47,428 nt of DNA from an uncultured Eubacteriales bacterium (lineage in GTDB: Bacteria; Bacillota; Clostridia; Christensenellales; Borkfalkiaceae): positions 1 to 47,428 of the forward strand of contig URMT01000003.1 in the NCBI GenBank assembly GCA_900549005.1, written 5' to 3'. The notes beneath the pieces are model-generated. The model had not been told where the DNA came from and ran no database searches. It saw nothing but the letters and a program-made list of their open reading frames with translations. Of this stretch, positions 41,676-47,428 are shown in pieces. The translations under genes were made by a program, and so were the position numbers. Each line of letters starts with the position of its first letter. Position 1 is the stretch's first letter.

Positions 41676-42290
41676 TTACCGCTCGAAACCGAGCATTTTA
41701 TACCAATCGAACAGTCCGCACATCAGGTCGGATATGCGCCCTGCCTCCTCCTTTGTAAACCCATGAATGAGCGGCTCACAGATCGCCGTCCAGAAGGACG
41801 AAAGCATGACGTGCATTTCCTTTTCGGAGATGTCCGTCTTTGTCAGTCCACGCCTCTGCGCCTCCTTGTAGTACGCATAGGTTGTGTGGCTCATGCCCTC
41901 CACCCATTCGTGCTCGAAGTTTGCATACTTCGTCCCGTCCGAAAAGACGAGCAGCAGTCGCATTTCGTCGTAGCGGTCGTAGAGATAGTCGAACCACCAC
42001 TGCATATATTCCCTGTCCATGTCCCACGCCTTTTTGAGCTGTTCGTCCGTGAGCGTGGCGGGAAGGACGGATTTTTGCCGCACTACCTCTTCGAGGTCTT
42101 GTACAGTGCTCTCCACCAGCGCGCAGAAAAGCTCTTCCTTGCCCTTGAACCGCTTGTACAGCGCACCCGTGGTCACGCCCGCGTTTTTACAGATCTCCTG
42201 CAAGGACGCATCTAAAAATCCCTTTTGCAGAAACTCCTCTTTTGCGCTCTCGATGATGCGCGGATCTATGCTCCTGTCCGCAACCGACAT
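41676..42290 (-). CDS. TetR/AcrR-family transcriptional regulator
   Basis: This 204-residue regulator has a TetR helix-turn-helix near residues 10-56 (LQEICKNAGVTTGALYKRFKGKEELF) and a helical ligand domain. The latter contains aromatic segments such as REYMQWWFDYLYDRYDEM that could line a pocket. It stands immediately upstream of the third ABC pair, mirroring the TetR plus ABC layout at 30017-34224. Its own start region holds a long AT-rich dyad. It is the rightmost gene of the element before the IS200 remnant. Confidence 0.87.
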   Translation of the reverse strand: MSVADRSIDPRIIESAKEEFLQKGFLDASLQEICKNAGVTTGALYKRFKGKEELFCALVESTVQDLEEVVRQKSVLPATLTDEQLKKAWDMDREYMQWWFDYLYDRYDEMRLLLVFSDGTKYANFEHEWVEGMSHTTYAYYKEAQRRGLTKTDISEKEMHVMLSSFWTAICEPLIHGFTKEEAGRISDLMCGLFDWYKMLGFER

Positions 42291-42303
42291 GCTTACCTCC
42301 TAT

Positions 42304-42333
42304 GATAATTTGATTATCAATAATTCAATTATC
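42304..42333. promoter_or_regulatory. AT-rich dyad upstream of TetR, probable operator
   Basis: GATAATTTGA and TTCAATTATC are near-perfect inverted repeats separated by TTATCAATAA, 14-43 nt upstream of the TetR start. An overlapping TTGATTATCAA-type symmetry lies inside. Probably the autoregulatory site. Confidence 0.52.
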
Positions 42334-42608
42334 ATTATAATCATATGCTCTTCTCCTGTCAAGAGTTTTGCGGCAATTTTAAGAAATTTTCGAAATAAAA
42401 TTTGGGCGCCAAAAAATCGCAGGGTTCAAGTCCTGTTTTGCATGAAAAACGGTCAAAAGACAGCACAAAATCAAAACCTGTTTTGAGGGTGCGTAAAAGT
42501 CCCGTTTTTGCCGTGGACAGCATTTTTATCCACGAAACATGGTCTATGCAACAAAATTTTAACTAACACTATTTTGACGAATCTGCTATTTGCTATTATT
42601 CCCCAAGG
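42334..42608. other. Non-coding right end of the element
   Basis: AT-rich, with no gene. It should contain the right attachment site of the serine-recombinase element, but no direct repeat shared with the left boundary (15500-15560) could be recognised by eye. A stretch at ~42419-42440 looks superficially like a tRNA T-arm but has no cloverleaf around it. Confidence 0.4.
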
Positions 42609-42768
42609 CTATTTACCTTGTGCTAAACTTCTTATGTCATCCATTTGGATGTCCTCCTTTTGATTTTTAGTTTGCAACTGCCAGGTCGCAACTCTATTAT
42701 ATCAAAAGGAGTTTTTATTTCAAGTTTCATCGCTTAAGCTCTTTCTTACCCGCGGACTATCCGCGGGT
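42609..42768 (-). mobile_element. tnpA: IS200/IS605-type element, left-end remnant with 5' part of tnpA
   Basis: On the minus strand, AAAAGGAGG is followed by an ATG (42642-42644) and codons MDDIRSLAQGK, then TAG at 42609-42611. MDDIRSLA is the standard N-terminus of clostridial IS200 TnpA. The remaining ~100 codons up to the 3' part are missing. Upstream lies the subterminal hairpin ACCCGCGG/CCGCGGGT (42748-42768). A 12-bp sequence in the tnpA leader (42677-42688) is the exact inverted complement of one in the tnpA 3' region at 15376-15387, tying both remnants to one IS type. Confidence 0.7.
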
Positions 42769-42781
42769 TTTAGGATACAAT

Positions 42782-42822
42782 AAAAAAGCGGCGAGGCCGC
42801 ACAAGGCAGTCCCGCCGTTTTT
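42782..42822 (-). terminator. Terminator of gdhA
   Basis: AAAACGGCGGG and a CGCCGCTTTTTT run on the minus strand form an interrupted GC-rich stem followed by T6, about 40 nt beyond the gdhA stop. Confidence 0.65.
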
Positions 42823-42862
42823 ATTACGTTGAAAATTTTATTCCGCCGCAAGGCGTACCCGA

Positions 42863-44305
<1,443 letters not shown>

Positions 44306-44460
44306 TTATAACGATTTTTTATATTTGCTATAAGTTTTGCTAATATTTTATGATTTTGGGGTATTTTTCTGCCGTTTTGGCCGCTTTTTTACCATTTTTA
44401 AGTGTAAATTTTATAAGTAAAATTTAATAAATGGTATAACCACAGCTTATTGAACGGCGT

Positions 44461-45369
44461 TCAACCGCCGAAATAAACCTTTTGGGCGGTGTTGTAAAAT
44501 ACGTAGTCAAGCTCCTCTTCCGTTAACACGCCGCTATTGATAATGTAATCTTTCAGATTTGCGTAAGTATCGCGGCAGAGGTTTGAAGGCACGTCTGTGC
44601 CGAACATAAGTCTGTCTGCCCCCACCGTCTGTTTTGCCGTTTTAAGATGTGTGACCGCCGTCGGGTACGGGTAGGTTTCGGGCTGCTGGTTCGAGGCAAG
44701 CGAGGCGAGGTCGAAGTAAACGTTGGGCTGCACCAATTTTGAAAGCGCCTCTTTCAGAAGCTCTGTATCGGTGCGCTGAGGCGCGAGCAGATGACAGACG
44801 ACGAAGGTAATCTGCGGATATTTTTTTACCGCCGAAGCCAGCCTGTCTACCTGCCAGCAACAGTTGCGCGGGCGGCCTATATCCATAACTACGACAAGCC
44901 CGTTATCTGCCGCATAGCGGTAACATTCGTTCATAATTTCGCCGTCGAGGTCTATCGGCCTATGGTATGCCATCAGCCCCGAACCGTTGCTCATTTCAAA
45001 CTTTACCGCCTTGAAGCCCAGCTCTTTGAAAAGGCGGTGCTTTACCTCCTCCGCCTTTGCGCAGAACGGGTCGTACGACCCCGCCCCCGCAAACCTGTGC
45101 GGATACTTTTTTACCGCCTCGGCGGTGTACTCGTTTTGAAAGCCGAAGAACTGCCCCTGCAATAGCACGGCCTTTTCCACACCGTTTTCATCCATTACGG
45201 ATACCAAATCGTCGGCGGTAAAACTTTCGCCGAATTGTTTGGGTATCATCTGAAATTCGCTGCCGTCGGCGTAGCGCGCCCTGCCGCCGCCCGCGCTGCG
45301 GAGTTCCCCGCGCGAAGTAAAGCCTGCTATGCACTGCACTACGTGAGCGTGCGCGTCGATAATTTTCAT
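44461..45369 (-). CDS. Amidohydrolase-superfamily (TIM-barrel metal-dependent) hydrolase
   Basis: This 302-residue amidohydrolase_2-type enzyme starts with the metal ligand pair DAHAHV (residues 5-10). It continues with KAVKFEMSNGSGLMAYHRPIDL, VVCHLLAP (a His after strand 6) and LMFGTDVPSN (Asp after strand 8), the expected order for this superfamily. Members hydrolyse or decarboxylate small carboxylated or ring compounds, and the substrate is not predictable. AAAAGGAAG precedes the ATG. It is a single-gene unit on the minus strand, divergent from the amidase-domain gene. Confidence 0.82.
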   Translation of the reverse strand: MKIIDAHAHVVQCIAGFTSRGELRSAGGGRARYADGSEFQMIPKQFGESFTADDLVSVMDENGVEKAVLLQGQFFGFQNEYTAEAVKKYPHRFAGAGSYDPFCAKAEEVKHRLFKELGFKAVKFEMSNGSGLMAYHRPIDLDGEIMNECYRYAADNGLVVVMDIGRPRNCCWQVDRLASAVKKYPQITFVVCHLLAPQRTDTELLKEALSKLVQPNVYFDLASLASNQQPETYPYPTAVTHLKTAKQTVGADRLMFGTDVPSNLCRDTYANLKDYIINSGVLTEEELDYVFYNTAQKVYFGG

Positions 45370-45484
45370 AATCTGCTTCCTTTTCTTTATTATTTATAAT
45401 GCGGCCGTTCCGCAAAAATCCGCATACCCAATCGTCGCTAACTGCGGAAAGAACGGCCAACGGCGCTTTTCATATTATATAGAT

Positions 45485-45970
45485 ATGAGAGTTATTGAAT
45501 ATGACAGACGGGCCGCGTTAGACTACGCCAAGATGTGGGCGTTCAGGCGCAACCCGCAATTTTATAATTTTGACGGCCTGGGCGGCGACTGCACCAACTT
45601 TGCCTCGCAATGTATATATGCAGGAGCGGGTATAATGAACTACACTCCCACTTTCGGCTGGTATTACAAAGATTTGAATAACCGCGCACCCGCGTGGACG
45701 GGCGTGGAATATCTGTATAATTTTATGACGACAAACGAAGGCAAAGGGCCGTTTGCCGAAGGGACGCCGCTGAATAAACTGGAAGTCGGCGACATTGTGC
45801 AGCTTGGCACCGCGACGGGCGATTTTTACCATTCGCCAGTTGTGGTTGCCGTGCGCGGAGGCAGAATATTTGTAGCCGCGCACACTTTCGACGCATTTAT
45901 GAGACCGCTGTCTTCTTACAGTTTTGCCCGCGCGAGGGGCATACATATTCTTGGCGTGCGAACCGAATAG
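45485..45970 (+). CDS. Putative amidase-domain protein (Amidase_6-like cysteine peptidase fold)
   Basis: This 161-residue protein matches the putative amidase domain found in clostridial spore and cell-wall proteins: N-terminal YDRRAALDYAKMWAFRRNPQF, then GGDCTNFASQCIYAGA with likely nucleophile Cys36, WYYKD, and the partner His116 in FYHSPVVVAV, ending with the AHTFDAFMRPLSSY block. It is only the bare domain, without signal peptide or other modules, so it probably acts in the cytoplasm or forespore. No strong ribosome site precedes the ATG. Specificity unknown. Confidence 0.8.
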   Translation: MRVIEYDRRAALDYAKMWAFRRNPQFYNFDGLGGDCTNFASQCIYAGAGIMNYTPTFGWYYKDLNNRAPAWTGVEYLYNFMTTNEGKGPFAEGTPLNKLEVGDIVQLGTATGDFYHSPVVVAVRGGRIFVAAHTFDAFMRPLSSYSFARARGIHILGVRTE

Positions 45971-46121
45971 TGCTTGCGCTTAAACAAAGATTTCAACGCT
46001 TATATTATAACAACTTTCAGACGGAAACGCAAAAGTACGGAACTGAAAAAAATAAAAAATGGAAAATCGGCGGCAAAACGCTTGAATTTTATTTAAAAAT
46101 GTTATAAAATCTAATGGTCAC

Positions 46122-46211
46122 GCAGAGATGGCGGAGTGGTCGAACGCGCACGACTCGAAATCGTGTTACGTGGGAACACGTACGGGGGTTCAAATCCCTC
46201 TCTCTGCGCCA
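46122..46211 (+). tRNA. tRNA-Ser (anticodon CGA)
   Basis: The 90-nt class II tRNA has acceptor GCAGAGA/TCTCTGC, a D-arm beginning TGGCGGAGTGGTCGAA, anticodon stem-loop CACGA-CTCGAAA-TCGTG (anticodon CGA, reads UCG), a long variable arm TACGTGGGAACACGTA, T-loop TTCAAAT and an encoded CCA after G73. A TTGAAT (46082-46087) and TAAAAT (46105-46110) pair with 17-bp spacing forms a promoter just upstream. Short AT-rich dyads follow (AAAAACGCGTGTTTTT), a plausible terminator. Confidence 0.95.
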
Positions 46212-46306
46212 TATCATAAAAACGCGTGTTTTTCGTCTATTTTGGCGTAAAAATGCGCGTTTTTCTGTTTTTTGTTTACCGCAATTTACCCCATTTTACT
46301 CTATTT

Positions 46307-46329
46307 TGTTACCAAAGCCTGTTACCAAA
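46307..46329. repeat. Tandem TGTTACCAAA repeats downstream of tRNA-Ser
   Basis: Two copies of TGTTACCAAA (46307-46316 and 46320-46329), 13 bp apart, follow weaker TTTACC repeats at ~46275-46290. They lie ~100 nt 3' of the tRNA. The arrangement resembles integrase arm-site clusters or the decayed end of an integrated element, but no integrase gene remains. Confidence 0.4.
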
Positions 46330-46361
46330 TTGAATGAGTCCTTATAAATATGAAAGTCAAG

Positions 46362-46393
46362 AAAAGCGCCGTCCTTACTCGGACAGCGCTTTT
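46362..46393 (+). terminator. Hairpin with T-tract downstream of tRNA-Ser
   Basis: AAAAGCGCCGTCC and GGACAGCGCTTTT pair with one mismatch around a 6-nt loop. The right arm ends in a T5 tract on the plus strand. Confidence 0.62.
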
Positions 46394-46460
46394 TCACTAT
46401 TTTGTGCGGATTACGCAAAATTTTCTATCTTATTAACCTGAGTATCAATCCCTTTTCAGC

Positions 46461-46499
46461 AAGCGGCGGGGCGGAAAATTTATTTCCGCCCCGCCGCTT
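46461..46499 (-). terminator. Terminator of the CmpB-like gene
   Basis: A perfect 17-bp stem (AAGCGGCGGGGCGGAAA with its complement) closes on a 5-nt loop, 16 nt beyond the stop at 46516. Confidence 0.75.
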
Positions 46500-46515
46500 A
46501 AAATTATAAGTCAGA

Positions 46516-47157
46516 TTAAAATAGCACAAGACGATGCTTTTTTATGACGAGATATGAAAAATTGAATATAAAGTCGGCCGCAATCAGAAACAGAAACGCT
46601 GACGCCACTACTTTTGCCGCCTTAGGCGGAATGAGCAGAACGAGCCTTTCGAGCAACGGCCATATTACCCCCATCGCTATCGTTATAAGCACGCCCCATA
46701 AAACGGACATTTCAAGGCAGACATACCCGAACAGGCTGAAATTGCTGTAACTGTAATCCCACAACATTATTCCGAATACTTTATCGAAAAACAGCACCGT
46801 AACAAATTCCGCCACCGTGGGTATGAGGGCGGCTGCGATAAAATACAGAATGTACAGTCCCGCATATGCAGGCACACGCAGCACAGGCGTCAGCTTTTTC
46901 GCACGCATAAAGAGCGGTTTAAGCCTTCCTCTGGTCGGCGTCCCTATTATCAGGTATATCGCCAGAATGCTGCACCCGTATATCGTGCAGAGCGGCAAAG
47001 ATAAAAAGCCCCTGTCGGTAAAATCGTCCCAGCGCAGCACAAAATATACAGTTTCGCCGCACCACCCAAGAAAAGAGATAAGAACGAAAAGTATTGCCAG
47101 ATAAGAAAATCTGAGCTTGCGCTCCTTTATGTCTTCCATAAACCTTGCAACTTTCAT
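46516..47157 (-). CDS. CmpB-family putative ABC-transporter permease / integral membrane protein
   Basis: This 213-residue polytopic membrane protein has about five helices and the family block SFLGWCGETVYFVLRW followed by DRGFLSLPLCTIYG near the N-terminus, as in CmpB-type proteins annotated as putative ABC permeases in Firmicutes. No ATPase gene is adjacent, so the transporter assignment is by family name only. The true start is unclear. The ATG at 47157 has no good ribosome site; an in-frame ATG six codons later has GCAAGG but very short spacing. Confidence 0.72.
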   Translation of the reverse strand: MKVARFMEDIKERKLRFSYLAILFVLISFLGWCGETVYFVLRWDDFTDRGFLSLPLCTIYGCSILAIYLIIGTPTRGRLKPLFMRAKKLTPVLRVPAYAGLYILYFIAAALIPTVAEFVTVLFFDKVFGIMLWDYSYSNFSLFGYVCLEMSVLWGVLITIAMGVIWPLLERLVLLIPPKAAKVVASAFLFLIAADFIFNFSYLVIKKHRLVLF

Positions 47158-47312
47158 TATGTATTATGGCGCCGATTATAACACCCGATTTTGACCGCGG
47201 CGGCAACACTGCGTGATACCGATATAAAAAACAAGTGAAACATCTCACGCCAAACACTTCCGATGTTAATCATTGACACATATTTCAGAATATTTTCAGC
47301 AAATCACAAAAA

Positions 47313-47349
47313 AATACTCCGCGGAGAGGTTAACCCTCTGCGGAGTATT
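47313..47349 (-). terminator. Terminator downstream of the gene entering from the right edge
   Basis: AATACTCCGC (47313-47322) and GCGGAGTATT (47340-47349) form a perfect outer stem, extended inward by GGAGAGG/CCCTCT. A/T tracts flank it on both sides. Confidence 0.72.
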
Positions 47350-47389
47350 ATTATCTGATATAGCTTTTATAAAGTTATACTGTAAGGGA

Positions 47390-47428
47390 TTAATACGAAC
47401 CTGATTTAAAGCGGGGATATCGCGGCAA
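47390..47428 (-). CDS. C-terminal end of an unidentified gene (partial, window edge)
   Basis: On the minus strand the edge sequence reads LPRYPRFKSGSY followed by TAA (47390-47392), with a good terminator ~40 nt downstream. Twelve residues are too few to identify a family, and another frame cannot be excluded. The stop-to-terminator spacing is the main support. Confidence 0.35.
   Translation of the reverse strand: MPRYPRFKSGSY

Larger units (their letters stand above)
15524..42608. mobile_element. Putative ~27 kb integrative mobilizable element with metal/heme-uptake cargo, lodged between IS200 remnants
   Basis: The limits are set by where the 3' (15523) and 5' (42609) parts of IS200-type tnpA stop; exact att sites could not be read. 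The left end carries a TndX/TnpX-type serine recombinase reading toward the boundary, a TnpW-like protein and an HUH Rep. No type IV secretion genes or separate relaxase were seen, so transfer would need helper functions. All cargo genes are on the minus strand and concern ABC/ECF transport, metal-type regulation and small-molecule modification. About 100 codons of tnpA are absent between the remnants, so insertion was either into an already deleted IS copy or accompanied by deletion. Confidence 0.6.

Noticed and set aside
42410..42445. Possible tRNA fragment (GGTTCAAGTCC-like T-arm) at the right end of the element
   Set aside because: Only a T-arm-like string with imperfect pairing; no acceptor or anticodon stem around it.
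46114..46347. 77-codon open frame over tRNA-Ser
   Set aside because: Its first third is the tRNA gene itself, there is no ribosome site, and the rest is AT-rich non-coding sequence.

Overview
Most of the window looks like an uncultured Clostridia-type Firmicute, probably a gut commensal. The evidence is strong AGGAGG-type ribosome binding sites, very compact operons, a spermidine/putrescine (pot) operon, anaerobe-type enzymes (flavodiiron protein, NAD(P) glutamate dehydrogenase) and IS200 and serine-recombinase remnants of clostridial type. The first ~1.09 kb is different: it is extremely GC-rich, its codon use looks actinobacterial (Coriobacteriia-like), it carries two broken-off genes (the C-terminal ends of MgtA and of an ABC-F ATPase), and it stops abruptly at a 20-bp palindrome. 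I read this as an assembly chimera or a very recent foreign join.

Layout. 1366-6686: XRE-cupin regulator plus potABCD, with a consensus promoter and inverted-repeat operators. 6817-15028: housekeeping and stress genes (HhH/DUF3795 protein, tRNA-Arg(CCT), GNAT acetyltransferase, LTA-synthase-like sulfatase, MscL, flavodiiron protein, ProA/ProB). 15217-15523: the tail of an XRE regulator cut by the 3' part of an IS200-type element. 15524 to about 42608: a ~27 kb accessory element. 42609-42768: the 5' part of an IS200-type element, in the same orientation. 42863-47428: chromosome again (GdhA, amidohydrolase, amidase-domain protein, tRNA-Ser(CGA), CmpB-like membrane protein).

The accessory element has a mobility module at its left end: a TndX/TnpX-type large serine recombinase split by a frameshift, a TnpW-like small protein and an HUH rolling-circle Rep with a cluster of hairpins upstream. 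The cargo reads as a metal/heme/metallophore acquisition island. It holds a seven-gene operon (YgbA-like protein, two ABC permease-ATPases, ECF S, T and A components, and a DtxR-like protein) laid out like the streptococcal siaDEFGH heme genes; a MacB-like ABC pair; a canonical DtxR/MntR regulator; two further IrtAB/YbtPQ-like ABC pairs, each beside a TetR regulator; and an operon with a CopZ-like metallochaperone, GNAT, two methyltransferases, a small membrane protein and a ZIP metal transporter.

The most interesting signal is a shared palindromic operator, GTTCGCATATGCGAAC or close variants. It occurs in front of five separate operons of the island and was not noticed elsewhere in the window. 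At two promoters it sits exactly 8 nt downstream of the -10 box. This implies one regulon travelling with the element, plausibly controlled by one of its two DtxR-family proteins. One of those proteins has cysteines where the family's metal ligands should be.
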